Notes: generated by a model from the sequence alone, not told the origin. A DNA stretch of 64,000 nucleotides from Desulfovibrio piger (GCF_951793255.1 NZ_OX636706.1:827001-891000); one strand, 5' to 3'. Positions 35,597 through 45,304 are shown, counted from the first letter of the stretch. Translations and numbers: made by a program.

Positions 35597-38134
35597 ATGA
35601 TACAGCACAAACGTACGGCCTTGCTGGCCGCAGGACAGGTCCAGGGCGTGGGCTTCCGCCCCTTCATCTACAGGCTGGCCGTGGAAGGCGGCCTTTCCGG
35701 CAGCGTGGGCAACACTTCGGACGGGGTGCGCATCGAGGTGCAGGGCCCCCCGGAACAGGTGGATGCCTTTGCCGTGCGTCTGCGCCGGGAGCTGCCGCCC
35801 TTGGCCCGGCTCACCCGGCTGGAGATCACGGAGCTGCCCCCCGTGGACGGCGAGACGGAATTCGTCATCGTGGCCAGCCACGGCCATGCCGGCCACAGCG
35901 TGCTGGTCAGCCCCGATGTGGGCATCTGCGAGGACTGCCTGCGCGACATGCACACGCCCGGCGATCCGCGCTTCGGCTATGCCTTCACCAATTGCACCAA
36001 CTGCGGGCCGCGCTACACCATCACCCGGTCCATCCCCTACGACCGCGCCACCACCAGCATGGCCTGCTTCCCCTTCTGCCCCCGCTGCGAGGCCGAATAC
36101 CGCGACCCTCTGGACCGCCGTTTCCATGCCCAGCCCGTGGCCTGCCCGCAATGCGGGCCGCGCCTGTGGCTGGTGGACAACCCGCTGCTCCCGCCCGGCG
36201 GCACCCTGCCCCCGGACAGCGCCCCGGCAAACTGGCCCGGCCCGGAGACCCTGCCGTCGGAAGCGTCCATGCGGGATGCCGTGGCACGGGCGGCCGCCCT
36301 GCTGCGGGACGGCCATCTGTTGGCCCTCAAGGGCCTGGGGGGCTTCCAGCTGGCCTGTGACGCCCGCTCCGCCCGCAGCGTGGCCCTGCTGCGCCTGCGC
36401 AAGCGGCGCCCGCACAAGCCGCTGGCCCTGATGGTGCCGGATCTGGCCACGGCACGGGAGCTGTGCGACCTTGCCCCGGAACACGAGGCCTTGCTGCTCT
36501 GCCCGGAAAAGCCCATCGTGCTCTGCCCGGCCCGCAAGGGCTGCCTGCCCCCCGCCATCGCGCCGGATACCGCCGGCATCGGCCTCATGCTGCCTTACAC
36601 GCCCCTGCATGCCGTCCTTTTCGACGAGCTTGTCCGCCTGACCGCTACGGCCGGAGAGCCCGCGCCCGTGCTGGTCATGACCTCGGCCAATGCCAGCGGC
36701 GAGCCCATCTGCCTGGGCAACCGCGAGGCCCTGCGCCGTCTGGCGCATCTGGCCGATGCCTGGCTGCTGCACGACCGTGACATCCTGGTGCGCGTGGACG
36801 ACAGCGTGGCCGGTGTGCGTCCCCTGCCCGCCGACGGGGAAAAACCCGCCGCGGCGCCCTTTTTCTACCGCCGGGCACGCGGCTATGTGCCCCGCCCGGT
36901 GATGCTGCCCGAAGCCTGGGGCACGGATCTGCCCTGCGTGCTGGGCGCGGGCGGCGAGCTCAAGGCCACGCTCTGCCTGACGCGCGGCAACGAGGCCTTC
37001 GTCAGCCAGCATGTGGGCGACCTGGAGAACGCCCCCACCTTCGGTTTTTATGAGGAAGTGGCCCGCCACCTGCAGGATCTGCTGGAGGTGCGGCCCGCCG
37101 CCGTGGTCTGCGACCTGCACCCGGATTTCCTCTCCACCCGCCATGCCACGGAACTGGCCCGGCGCGAGGGCCTGCCCCTCTGGCATCTGCAGCACCATGC
37201 CGCGCACGCGGCCTCCGTGCTCACTGAGCACGGCCACACCGGCCCGGCCCTGGCCCTGACGCTGGACGGCACCGGCCTGGGCACGGACAAGAGCATCTGG
37301 GGCGGAGAGCTGCTGTTCATGGAACTGGATGCGCCCCGCTGGCAGCGTCTGGGCCGTCTGGCGCCCTTCCGTCTGCCCGGCGGAGAGGCCGCCATCCGCG
37401 AGCCCTGGCGCATCGCCCTGGGCCTGGCCCTGCAGAGCGGTCTGGCCCCCGAAGCCCTGACCGGGATCTGGGCGGACTGCGCTGACGACGGGGACGATGT
37501 CCGCCGTGCGCCGCAGGCCATGGCCGTCACGGCGGTCAGCGAGATGTGGCGCCGGGGCCTCAACTGCCCGCCCACATCCAGCGCCGGGCGCCTGTTCGAT
37601 GCCGTATCCGCCGCGCTGGGCCTGTGTACGCATATCACCTATGAAGGACAGGCCGCCATCCGTCTGGAAGACGCCGCCGCCCGCAGCGCCCTGCCGGGAC
37701 AATGGTGGCGCATGGGGGCGGAAGAGCTGCGGGCCCCGCAGCCGGAACACGAGCTGCTGCCCGCCCTGCCCCTGACGGAAGAGGACGGCCTTTGGCAACT
37801 GGACGGCACGGCCCTGTTCGCCGCCGTGCTGGCCCGGCGCGACCGCCTGCCCGTGGAAGATCTGGCCGCCCGTTTCCACTGGCAGCTGGCGCAGGGATTC
37901 ACGGCCCTGGCCGTCAGGGCCGCCGGGGCCACGGGCGTGCGCGTGGTGGGCCTTTCCGGCGGCGTCATGCAGAACGCCCTGCTGGCCCGCCTACTGCCGC
38001 TGCTGCTCGCGGCGCACGGCCTCACCCCCCTGTGCCAGCAGGAAGTGCCGCCCGGTGACGGCGGCATCTCTCTGGGCCAGGCCGCCTGGGCACAGGCCTG
38101 TTTGCGGGCCGGTCTGCCCACGGAACTAGTATAG
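35597..38134 (+). CDS. hypF: Carbamoyltransferase HypF
   Basis: 845 residues; makes the carbamoyl group that becomes the cyanide ligand of NiFe-hydrogenases. Domains in order: acylphosphatase (GQVQGVGFRPF, residues ~10-95), two C4 zinc fingers (CEDCLRDM-CTNCGP and CPRCEAEY-CPQCGP, ~110-185), YrdC-like (LALKGLGGFQLACDA, KRRPHKPLALM), then a Kae1-like carbamoyltransferase (HLQHHAAHAASVL, LTLDGTGLG, GLSGGVMQNALL). Somewhat longer than E. coli HypF, with extra residues after the zinc fingers. Start ATG at 35597 without a strong ribosome-binding site. No other hyp gene is nearby. Confidence 0.95.
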   Translation: MIQHKRTALLAAGQVQGVGFRPFIYRLAVEGGLSGSVGNTSDGVRIEVQGPPEQVDAFAVRLRRELPPLARLTRLEITELPPVDGETEFVIVASHGHAGHSVLVSPDVGICEDCLRDMHTPGDPRFGYAFTNCTNCGPRYTITRSIPYDRATTSMACFPFCPRCEAEYRDPLDRRFHAQPVACPQCGPRLWLVDNPLLPPGGTLPPDSAPANWPGPETLPSEASMRDAVARAAALLRDGHLLALKGLGGFQLACDARSARSVALLRLRKRRPHKPLALMVPDLATARELCDLAPEHEALLLCPEKPIVLCPARKGCLPPAIAPDTAGIGLMLPYTPLHAVLFDELVRLTATAGEPAPVLVMTSANASGEPICLGNREALRRLAHLADAWLLHDRDILVRVDDSVAGVRPLPADGEKPAAAPFFYRRARGYVPRPVMLPEAWGTDLPCVLGAGGELKATLCLTRGNEAFVSQHVGDLENAPTFGFYEEVARHLQDLLEVRPAAVVCDLHPDFLSTRHATELARREGLPLWHLQHHAAHAASVLTEHGHTGPALALTLDGTGLGTDKSIWGGELLFMELDAPRWQRLGRLAPFRLPGGEAAIREPWRIALGLALQSGLAPEALTGIWADCADDGDDVRRAPQAMAVTAVSEMWRRGLNCPPTSSAGRLFDAVSAALGLCTHITYEGQAAIRLEDAAARSALPGQWWRMGAEELRAPQPEHELLPALPLTEEDGLWQLDGTALFAAVLARRDRLPVEDLAARFHWQLAQGFTALAVRAAGATGVRVVGLSGGVMQNALLARLLPLLLAAHGLTPLCQQEVPPGDGGISLGQAAWAQACLRAGLPTELV

Positions 38135-38255
38135 TCCGCTGACGGCCCATGGCGGCCCGTTTACCCCTGTTGTCGGGGCAAACGCTGTGCGCTTCTTATG
38201 TAATTTATTGATATAAAAAGATAAAAAAGAAAAATCACTTTTTTTGATTTTTTCG

Positions 38256-38284
38256 TTGACAGCCAGGGTCTTTTTGGGCAGTAT
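38256..38284 (+). promoter_or_regulatory. Promoter of tRNA-Ala
   Basis: TTGACA (38256-38261), 17-base spacer, CAGTAT (38279-38284), preceded by A/T runs. Same arrangement as the tRNA-fMet promoter. Confidence 0.75.
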
Positions 38285-38297
38285 GTATTTCTGCCGA

Positions 38298-38373
<76 letters not shown>

Positions 38374-38385
38374 AAAAGGAAATCA

Positions 38386-38413
38386 GGGTTTGCGGAAACG
38401 CAGACCCTTTTTT
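38386..38413 (+). terminator. Terminator of tRNA-Ala
   Basis: GGGTTTGCG pairs with CGCAGACCC (one G-U pair) around GAAA, followed by a T-run. Confidence 0.85.
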
Positions 38414-38579
38414 CGTTTTCGGCTCCCGCCGTTTTTCTCCCCCCCGCCACATGACGCCATTGTGTCATTCTGTGACATTTTCACGGAGCCCGTCTTCCCC
38501 CGTTGCCCTTTTTCTCTTAGCGCGCTACTAGGGGAAAAAGGACCGTCAATGACCCGGTCCAAAGAAGGAGGAAGATGAG

Positions 38580-39476
38580 ATGAAAGGATTGTTCGCTTCC
38601 CTGGCAATGCTCTGCGCCCTGTGCGTGGCCCTGCCCGCCGCCCAGGCCAAGCCCCTTCCCGGTGCCAAGTACACCTACACCCTGAAAAGCGTCATGCCCG
38701 TGGCCGGTCGCCAGGGCGTGGCCTGCGACGGCAAGTTCATCTATGTGAGCTGCAGCAAGGCCCTGTACAAGTACGACATGAACGGCAAACTGGTGGCCGA
38801 GAACAAAAATCCCTTCGAAGGCTACTCCATCCCCTCCAACCACATCGGTGACATCGACGTCTACAACGGCGAGATCTATGTGGGCGCCGAAAACTTCATG
38901 GACGGCGTGGGCAAGGACATCCAGATCGCCATCCATGACGCCAACACCCTGAAATTCAAGCGCACGTTCAAGTTCGAGCCCAAGTCCGGCCAGGAAGAAG
39001 TCTCCGGCATCACCGTGGACCCGGTCAAGAAGACCGTGTGGATGTGCTCCTGGGTGGGCGAAGAAAGCGGCCGTCATCTGTATGAATACGACCTCAAGGG
39101 CAACTACCTGCGCAAGGTGCATCTGCAGCCCGTGCCGCAGTGGGTGCAGGGCGTGTTCTACTACAACGGCTCCCTGTTCATGACCGCTGACGACGGCACC
39201 GCCGACGACAACGAGTCCGACCACCTGTACCGCATCGACATCACCTCGGACAGCAACGCCCATGTGTACATGGAAAAGGTCTTCGACGAAGCCATCAAGC
39301 AGGGCGAGATCGAAGGTCTGTGCGTGGATCCCTCCACCGGCGACCTGCTGGTGCACATGAACCGCGGCGCCCGCATCGTGCTGGGCATGGGCAAGGGCTT
39401 CTACCCCGGCTACACCGAGGAAGTCCACGAGATCTACCGCTACAGCATGGAAGCCAAGCAGCCCCCGCGCCGCTAG
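38580..39476 (+). CDS. Secreted beta-propeller-like protein
   Basis: 298 residues. Signal peptide MKGLFASLAMLCALCVALPA, cleaved near AQA-KP (residue 23). The mature part is a run of beta-strand repeats ending in D-K/N-G turns (GVACDGKFIYVSC, IDVYNGEIYVGA, ITVDPVKKTVWMCS, LCVDPSTGDLLVHM), as in propeller proteins. Cysteine pairs are possible. Ribosome-binding site GAAGGAGG seven bases before the ATG at 38580. It has its own terminator. The exact family and ligand are not recognised; an extracellular or periplasmic binding role is inferred. Confidence 0.75.
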   Translation: MKGLFASLAMLCALCVALPAAQAKPLPGAKYTYTLKSVMPVAGRQGVACDGKFIYVSCSKALYKYDMNGKLVAENKNPFEGYSIPSNHIGDIDVYNGEIYVGAENFMDGVGKDIQIAIHDANTLKFKRTFKFEPKSGQEEVSGITVDPVKKTVWMCSWVGEESGRHLYEYDLKGNYLRKVHLQPVPQWVQGVFYYNGSLFMTADDGTADDNESDHLYRIDITSDSNAHVYMEKVFDEAIKQGEIEGLCVDPSTGDLLVHMNRGARIVLGMGKGFYPGYTEEVHEIYRYSMEAKQPPRR

Positions 39477-39500
39477 GCATCGTGTCCTACCTGTCTTTCC

Positions 39501-39525
39501 GGGCCGCCTTCGGGCGGCCCTTTTT
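39501..39525 (+). terminator. Terminator of the propeller-like gene
   Basis: GGGCCGCC, TTCG tetraloop, GGCGGCCC and TTTTT, 24 bases after the stop. Confidence 0.92.
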
Positions 39526-39598
39526 CGTGCCCGCCTCCCTTGACGCCGCCTGCCCTGCCCGCTATGCCCATGCCTCAAGCTTTCCGCAGGAGACAGGC

Positions 39599-40756
39599 AT
39601 GGACCTTCGCAAAATACTGCTCATTTCCCTGGGGCACCTCAGCTGCGACCTCAACGGCGGCGCGCTGCCCTCGCTGATGCCCTATCTGGCCGCGGCCCAC
39701 GGCTTCAACTATCAGGCCGCGGGCGCCCTGATGTTCGCCTATTCGGCCACCTCTTCCCTGGTGCAGCCCGTATTCGGCTATCTGGCCGACAAACACGCCC
39801 GTTCCTGGTTCGTGCCGCTGGCCGTGCTGCTGGCGGGCGGCAGCCTGGGCCTGGTGGGTTTTCTGGACAGTTACTGGGCCATCTTCCTCACCCTCATGCT
39901 CTGCGGCGTGGGCGGCGCCCTGTTCCATCCCGAAGGGGCCCGCTATGCCAACCTCGTCTCCGGCAACCGCAAGGGCGCGGGCATGAGCATCTTTTCCGTG
40001 GGCGGCAACAGCGGCTTCGTGGTGGGGCCGCTGCTGGTGGCCGGGGCCACCTTCGTGGCGGGCCTGCACGGCACGGCCGTGTTCCTGCTGCTGGCCCTGT
40101 GCACGGCCTCGTTCCTCTTTTTCCAGATGCGCGGCTGGCAGCGCCAGATCCCCCAGAGCAATGCCGCCGCAGGACAGGCCGAACCGCGCAACGACTGGCA
40201 TGCCTTCGGCGTGCTGACCCTGGTCATCGCCTCGCGCTCCATCCTTTTCCTGGGCTTCAATACCTACATCCCCATGTACTGGCATGACGTCTTCGGCCAG
40301 AGCAAGGAATTCGGCGCCATGATGCTGGCCTTCTTCTGCGTCTGCGGCGTCAGCAGCAATGTGCTGGGCGGCTTCCTGGCCGACAGGATCGGCTATGCCC
40401 GCATCATCCGCCTTTCGTGGTGGCTGGCCCTGCCCGCAGCCCTGGCCTTCGCCTGGGTGGACAGCATGTGGCTGGCGGCCCTGCTGCTGGCCCCGCTGGC
40501 CGTGGGCCTGTTCGCGCCCTTCAGCTCCATGGTGGTGCTGGGCCAGAAGCTGCTGGCCCGCAACATGGGCTTCGCCTCGGGCGTGACCCTGGGCCTGCCC
40601 ATGACCCTGGGCGGCATGGCCATGCCCCTGCTGGGCTGGATCGCGGACAATTTCGGCGGGCTGGGCACGGCCATGGCCTGCCTGGTGCCCGTGGCGGCCC
40701 TGGGGGCGCTGGCCTCCCTGCGCCTGCGGGACGACGCCGCCGGGGAGCGTGCGTGA
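39599..40756 (+). CDS. MFS transporter, fosmidomycin-resistance (Fsr)-like
   Basis: 385 residues, 12 hydrophobic segments. The N-terminus ISLGHLSCDLNGGALPSLMP and the ADKHARSWFVPL loop after helix 2 resemble Fsr-type exporters. GVGGALFHPEGARYA and SVGGNSGFVVGPLL are further family-like motifs. The natural substrate is unknown. Start ATG at 39599 with GCAGGAG. Its stop overlaps the start of ogt (TGATG), indicating translational coupling. Confidence 0.85.
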   Translation: MDLRKILLISLGHLSCDLNGGALPSLMPYLAAAHGFNYQAAGALMFAYSATSSLVQPVFGYLADKHARSWFVPLAVLLAGGSLGLVGFLDSYWAIFLTLMLCGVGGALFHPEGARYANLVSGNRKGAGMSIFSVGGNSGFVVGPLLVAGATFVAGLHGTAVFLLLALCTASFLFFQMRGWQRQIPQSNAAAGQAEPRNDWHAFGVLTLVIASRSILFLGFNTYIPMYWHDVFGQSKEFGAMMLAFFCVCGVSSNVLGGFLADRIGYARIIRLSWWLALPAALAFAWVDSMWLAALLLAPLAVGLFAPFSSMVVLGQKLLARNMGFASGVTLGLPMTLGGMAMPLLGWIADNFGGLGTAMACLVPVAALGALASLRLRDDAAGERA

Positions 40757-41259
40757 TGCCGGTCGCCGGTCTTGCAAGCCCCGTGGGGCCGCTCTGGCTC
40801 ACGGAAAAGGACGGGCATCTGGTGGCCCTGGACAGGACATGCCCCTCCCCGGCCCACTGCCCGACCGAGACCATTTCCCTGCCGGGACAGCCCGTGGCGA
40901 GCCCCCTGCTGCACGAGGCCCGGGAACAGCTGGCGGCCTATTTCGCAGGCCGCCTGCGCCGCTTCGACCTGCCGCTGGCCCCGCAGGGGACGCCCTTCCA
41001 GCTGCGCGTCTGGCGGGCCCTGCAGGACATCCCCTACGGACGGACCTGCTCCTACGCCGAACTGGCCGCGGCCGTGGGCAGCCCGCGTGCCTGCCGTGCC
41101 GTGGGCCAGGCCAACGGCCGCAACCCGCTGATGATCGTCATTCCCTGCCACAGGGTCATCGCCGCCGGTGGCGGCCTGGGCGGCTACAGCGGCGGTCTGG
41201 ACATCAAGCGTTTCCTGCTGCGTCTGGAGGCGGGGCTGCCCCTGCCGGCAGACCGCTGA
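40756..41259 (+). CDS. ogt: Methylated-DNA--protein-cysteine methyltransferase
   Basis: 167 residues; removes O6-alkyl groups from guanine by suicidal transfer to a cysteine. The active-site PCHRVI motif lies near residue 134, preceded by GQANGRNPLMIVI and followed by GGYSGGLDIKRFLLRLE. The N-terminal domain is short, and RVWRALQDIPYGRTCSYAEL marks the DNA-binding domain. It starts within the stop codon of the MFS gene, so the two are cotranslated. Confidence 0.93.
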   Translation: MPVAGLASPVGPLWLTEKDGHLVALDRTCPSPAHCPTETISLPGQPVASPLLHEAREQLAAYFAGRLRRFDLPLAPQGTPFQLRVWRALQDIPYGRTCSYAELAAAVGSPRACRAVGQANGRNPLMIVIPCHRVIAAGGGLGGYSGGLDIKRFLLRLEAGLPLPADR

Positions 41260-41327
41260 CGCCCCCTGCTCCCTCCCCGGCGGTTGCCTCCTGGCGCGAG
41301 TACAGGTATTATGGATAAGTTCGTATC

Positions 41328-41390
41328 TTTACTGTCGTTTTTGATACAGAACTGCAAAATGACAGTAAAAGTATGACATACTTTGTCATA
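41328..41390. promoter_or_regulatory. Two inverted repeats upstream of a two-component system
   Basis: TTTACTGTC (41328-41336) is the exact inverse of GACAGTAAA (41361-41369), and TATGACA (41372-41378) of TGTCATA (41384-41390). All four half-sites share TGACA/TGTCA or GACAG/CTGTC. They lie 33-95 bases before the response-regulator start. Probable binding sites for the adjacent OmpR-type regulator or another dimeric factor; no clean promoter elements were identified between them. Confidence 0.65.
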
Positions 41391-41422
41391 ATACCCTGCC
41401 CTTCAGCCCCAGAGTGCGGACC

Positions 41423-42187
41423 ATGAACACGATCCATACCATCTGTATCGTCGATGACGACGAGGAAATCCGCTCCTTGCTTTCCGACTATCTGCGTCGC
41501 AACGGCTTTTCCACCTGCACGGCGGGGAACGCGGCGGAGTTCCTCGAGATTCAGCGCCGCGTGCCCTGCAGCCTGATCGTCATGGACATCATGCTTCCCG
41601 GCATGAACGGGCTGGAGCTTTTCCGTACCCTGCGCGCCGAATCCACGGTGCCCGTCATCTTCCTCACCGCGCTGGGCGACATCACCGACCGCATCGTGGG
41701 CCTGGAGCTGGGCGCCGATGACTACCTGAGCAAGCCTTTCGAGCCCCGCGAGCTGCTGGCCCGCATCCGTACCGTGCTGCGCCGCACCGAAGGCAGCGCC
41801 CGCCGCGACCAGCCCGAGACCACGCCCCTGCAGTTCGCAGGCTGGCTGCTGGACCGCAGCGCCCGCCATCTGGTGGCGCCCGACGGGGTGGTGGTCTCCC
41901 TGAGCGGCACGGAATACCGCCTGCTGGAGATCTTTTTGCAAAACCCCCAGCGGGTGCTCAGCCGTGACGAGCTGCTGGAACGCACCCAGGGCCGCAACGC
42001 CGTGCCCTATGACCGCAGCATCGACGTGCAGATCAGCCGCTTGCGCACCCGCCTGCGCGACAACGGCCGCGAGCCCCAGCTCATCAAGACCGTCCGCGGC
42101 GACGGCTACGTGCTGGCCACGGACGTGCGCCCGCAGTTCGTGCGCCCGGCCCTGCCCGTGGATGCCCCCATCATGCCCGGAAAGTAG
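41423..42187 (+). CDS. OmpR-family response regulator
   Basis: 254 residues. Receiver domain residues ~5-120 with the acidic pocket (VDDDEE), phospho-acceptor Asp55 in IVMDIMLPG, and conserved Thr and Lys (LTALGD; LSKPFEPRELLARI). The C-terminal winged-helix domain (~140-235) ends with the typical SIDVQISRLRTRLRDNG and IKTVRGDGYVLA. ATG at 41423 is used; GTG at 41414 is an in-frame alternative, and neither has a clear ribosome-binding site. One base separates its stop from the kinase start. Confidence 0.95.
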   Translation: MNTIHTICIVDDDEEIRSLLSDYLRRNGFSTCTAGNAAEFLEIQRRVPCSLIVMDIMLPGMNGLELFRTLRAESTVPVIFLTALGDITDRIVGLELGADDYLSKPFEPRELLARIRTVLRRTEGSARRDQPETTPLQFAGWLLDRSARHLVAPDGVVVSLSGTEYRLLEIFLQNPQRVLSRDELLERTQGRNAVPYDRSIDVQISRLRTRLRDNGREPQLIKTVRGDGYVLATDVRPQFVRPALPVDAPIMPGK

Positions 42188-42188
42188 C

Positions 42189-43613
42189 ATGCGCGCCTTC
42201 CTTGCCCGTCTGCTGCGCAGCCTGACCTCAACCACGCTTTCCGCACAGCTGGCGGGCATGCTCATCGGCGGCATCCTTTTCCTGCACGGCGTGGCCACCT
42301 TCACGGTCCAGCTGGTGGAAGAACGGCAGGCGGCCCGCTCCGCCCTGCTGGAACAGGCCAACAGCCTGGCCCTCTCCCTCCAGCTCCTGCACTCCGAACC
42401 CTTCGAGTACAAGCGCTCCCTGCTGGAGCGGCTGGAACGCCTGGACGTGGTCCACCTGAGCCTGAGCGATGCCCCCAATCCGGCCCGGCAGGCCAGGGAC
42501 GAACGCGCCCTGTATCTGCGTGACCGCCTGCGCAAGAACCTGAACAGCATCGAGACCGATCTGGACACCCGCGAGATGCTGACCGAGGTCCAGCGCGTGC
42601 ATGTGGCCGACAGCATGAACCCCACCCTGCGCCGCCATGTGCCCTGGACGCATGTGTACGAAAGCCGGGTGAGCGTGCGCCTGGACGACGGCAAGTGGCT
42701 GTGCGTGGTCATCAGCAGCGATGCCTATGATTTCTCCCCCAGCCAGGCCTCCCTGGCCATGCTCCTGCTGGAAGCGGGCCTGCTGATCCTGCTCATCCTG
42801 GTGGTGGTGCATCGCGTGGTGCGGCCCTTGCGGGTGCTCTCCGGCAAGGCCGAGAGTTTCGGCCGCAACCTCTACACAGCCCCCCTGCCCGAAGACGGGC
42901 CCACCGAAGTGCGCGAGGCCGCCCGGGCCTTCAACAAGATGCAGGAGCGCATCCGCGCCGGTGTGGGCCAGCACGAACGCATCCTGGCCGCCGTGGCCCA
43001 CGACCTGCGCACCCCCCTGACCCGCATCCGCCTGCGCGTGGAGAGCATGGACCCCGCCTCCCCCCTGCGGGCCAAGCTGCTGGGAGACATCGACATCCTG
43101 GGCGGCATCATGGCCAACAGCGCCGAGCTCACCCGCGGCAGCGCCCGCGACGAGGCCGCCGTGCGCATGGACATGAACGCCCTGCTGGACAGCCTGGTCT
43201 CCGACCGGCAGGACATGGGACAGGACGTCAGCCTCGAAGGCAGTTGTGCCCGCCCTTGGACGGTGCGCCCCAACAGCTTCCGCCGCTGCCTCTCCAATCT
43301 GCTGGACAACGCCCTGCGCTATTCCGGCAGTGTCCGCATCCAGCTCCGGGAAAAAGACGATATCCTGCAGATCGACATGCTGGACGACGGCCCGGGCATC
43401 CCCCCCGACATGCTGGAACAGGTCTTCGAGCCCTTCTTCCGCCTGGACGAGGCACGCAGCCCCCACACCGGCGGCAGCGGCCTGGGTCTGAGCATCGCCC
43501 GCAGCATGGCCTGCCGCAACGGCGGGGAACTGAGCCTGCACAACCGGCCGGAAGGCGGCCTGTGCGCCCGCTTGTGCCTGTACCGGTCGGCCATGGAGAC
43601 GGAAACACTGTAG
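42189..43613 (+). CDS. Sensor histidine kinase (EnvZ/CpxA-like layout)
   Basis: 474 residues, inner membrane. TM1 at about 20-42, a periplasmic sensor of ~140 residues, TM2 at about 187-209, then HAMP, an H-box with His271 in AAVAHDLRTPLTRIRLRVESM, N-box SNLLDNALRYS, G1 DDGPGIP and G2 GGSGLGLSIA. It should phosphorylate the upstream regulator. The signal is unknown; the periplasmic part has no Cys pairs or recognised ligand fold. Confidence 0.94.
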   Translation: MRAFLARLLRSLTSTTLSAQLAGMLIGGILFLHGVATFTVQLVEERQAARSALLEQANSLALSLQLLHSEPFEYKRSLLERLERLDVVHLSLSDAPNPARQARDERALYLRDRLRKNLNSIETDLDTREMLTEVQRVHVADSMNPTLRRHVPWTHVYESRVSVRLDDGKWLCVVISSDAYDFSPSQASLAMLLLEAGLLILLILVVVHRVVRPLRVLSGKAESFGRNLYTAPLPEDGPTEVREAARAFNKMQERIRAGVGQHERILAAVAHDLRTPLTRIRLRVESMDPASPLRAKLLGDIDILGGIMANSAELTRGSARDEAAVRMDMNALLDSLVSDRQDMGQDVSLEGSCARPWTVRPNSFRRCLSNLLDNALRYSGSVRIQLREKDDILQIDMLDDGPGIPPDMLEQVFEPFFRLDEARSPHTGGSGLGLSIARSMACRNGGELSLHNRPEGGLCARLCLYRSAMETETL

Positions 43614-43924
43614 CCAGCGCCCCGCAGGGATGACGGGGAGAGCGCCATACGGCCACAGCCGGGTCTCCCTTCAGGGAGTCTTCGCCTCCGCGTTCCCGGT
43701 GTCTTGCGTCAGGCCGCTTTCCCCCGCCGCTCCCGGGATGCCGCCTCCTGCCGCCCGTGGCGATGCCCCTGCATCGTTCCTTCTCCCCACAGGGATGGCC
43801 GCACGGCCCGCAGCCGCCCTTTTCTCTCCACTGTGCCGCAGGAAGCAAAGGCTTTGCACCCGGCAGGCATTGCGGTATGCTTTTCTGCCGTCCGGCCCGT
43901 CACGCCGGTGCACAAGGAGAAGCC
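43614..43924. other. Intergenic region before moeA
   Basis: 310 bases, GC-rich, with no clear terminator, promoter or gene. The moeA ribosome-binding site (AAGGAG at 43915) is the only signal recognised. Confidence 0.5.
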
Positions 43925-45205
43925 ATGAAGAACTTTTTGACCCTGCAATCCGTGGAGACCGTGCTGGGGCATCTGCGCGCCCTGCCCGTCCTGCCCGCGG
44001 AGACCGTCCCCCTGACGGATGCCCTGGGCCGCCGCCTGGCGGAAGCCCTGCACGCCCCTGCCGACCTGCCCGGTTTCGACCGTTCCACCGTGGACGGATT
44101 CGCCGTGCGCGCCCGTGATGTCTTCGGCGCGCAGGAAGGTTCCCCCGCCCTGCTGGAATGCGTGGGCGACTGCCCCATGGGCGCCGTGCCGGACATCAGC
44201 CTCCAGCCCGGCCAGTGCGCGCGCATCCTTACGGGCGGCATGCTGCCCGAGGGCGCGGATTGCGTGGTCATGGTGGAATATTCCCGCCCGGCCAGCGGCA
44301 ACATGGTGGAGCTCACCCGCACCCAGGCCCCCGGTGACCACGTGGTCATGCGTGACGAGGACGCCGCCGCCGGTGACTGCATCATCCCCGCGGGCCGCAA
44401 GCTGCGCCCGCAGGAGATCGGTCTGCTGGCCTCCTTCGGACAGAAGGATGTGGCCGTACGCCGTGCGCCCCGGGTGGCCATCATCTCCACCGGTGACGAG
44501 GTGGTGCCCATCGGGAGCGAGCCCCGCCCCGGCCAGGTGCGGGACGTCAATTCCTACAGCCTTGCCGCCCTTTGCCGCAGTGCCGGTGCCGAGCCGACGC
44601 TGGCCGGTCTGGTGCGCGACGACGCCGAGGCCCTGCGCCGCACGGTGCTGGCCGCGCTGGAAGAGGCCGATGTGGTGGTGGTCTCCGGCGGTTCCTCCGC
44701 CGGTATGCGCGACCATACCGTGGACGTCTTCACCTCCGTGCCCGGCAGCGAGCTACTGACCCACGGCGTGGCCATCAGCCCCGGCAAGCCTTTCATCCTG
44801 GCCCGCAGCGGCGGCAAATGCCTCATGGGCCTGCCCGGCCATGTGAGCAGCGCCCTGGTCTGCGCCCGCGCCTTCCTCGTGCCCTTGCTGGAACACCTGC
44901 AGGGCAGCGCCGGGGACGAGCTCGTCCCCTCCCTCACCGCCCGCCTGACCCGCGCCGTGGCTTCGGCCCAGGGCCGCCGCGACTACATCCGCGTCAAACT
45001 GGTGCCCGCCGGCGCCGCGGCCCTCGAGGCCGCCTGGCTGCCCCAGGGCCTGGACTGCTCCGATGTGGACTGGCTGGCCCAGCCGCTCATGAAGCCTTCC
45101 GGCGTGGTCTCCGGCCTGGTGGAGGCCGACGGCCTCGTCATCTGCGCCGAGAACCGCGAAGGCCTCACCGCCGGGGAACGCGTGCGCGTGGAGCTGCTGG
45201 CGTAG
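43925..45205 (+). CDS. moeA: Molybdopterin molybdenumtransferase MoeA, copy 1
   Basis: 426 residues; inserts molybdate (or tungstate) into adenylated molybdopterin. Motifs: ADLPGFDRSTVDGFAVRA, ILTGGMLPEGADCVVMVE, ISTGDEVVPIG, VVVVSGGSSAGMRDHT and the MPT-site loop GLPGHVSSALV, where most MoeA proteins have GLPGNP. ATG at 43925 with AAGGAG. A palindromic repeat follows the stop by six bases, and a second MoeA-type gene begins 250 bases later. Confidence 0.93.
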   Translation: MKNFLTLQSVETVLGHLRALPVLPAETVPLTDALGRRLAEALHAPADLPGFDRSTVDGFAVRARDVFGAQEGSPALLECVGDCPMGAVPDISLQPGQCARILTGGMLPEGADCVVMVEYSRPASGNMVELTRTQAPGDHVVMRDEDAAAGDCIIPAGRKLRPQEIGLLASFGQKDVAVRRAPRVAIISTGDEVVPIGSEPRPGQVRDVNSYSLAALCRSAGAEPTLAGLVRDDAEALRRTVLAALEEADVVVVSGGSSAGMRDHTVDVFTSVPGSELLTHGVAISPGKPFILARSGGKCLMGLPGHVSSALVCARAFLVPLLEHLQGSAGDELVPSLTARLTRAVASAQGRRDYIRVKLVPAGAAALEAAWLPQGLDCSDVDWLAQPLMKPSGVVSGLVEADGLVICAENREGLTAGERVRVELLA

Positions 45206-45210
45206 ATCCA

Positions 45211-45304
45211 GATCTTTTCGGGGGAAGGAACCCCCTTTTACTAGCGCAAAAAGGGGGTTCCTTCCCCCGTGCCCCCATCTTCCCCCCAATGCGCTTTATA
45301 AAAG
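45211..45304 (+). repeat. Dispersed palindromic intergenic repeat, copy 7
   Basis: A perfect 21-bp stem (45219-45239 with 45249-45269) around a loop containing CTAGCGC, then GCCCCCATCTTCCCCCC and AATGCGCTTTATAAAAG. The most complete copy for defining the consensus. It starts six bases after the moeA stop. Confidence 0.92.
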
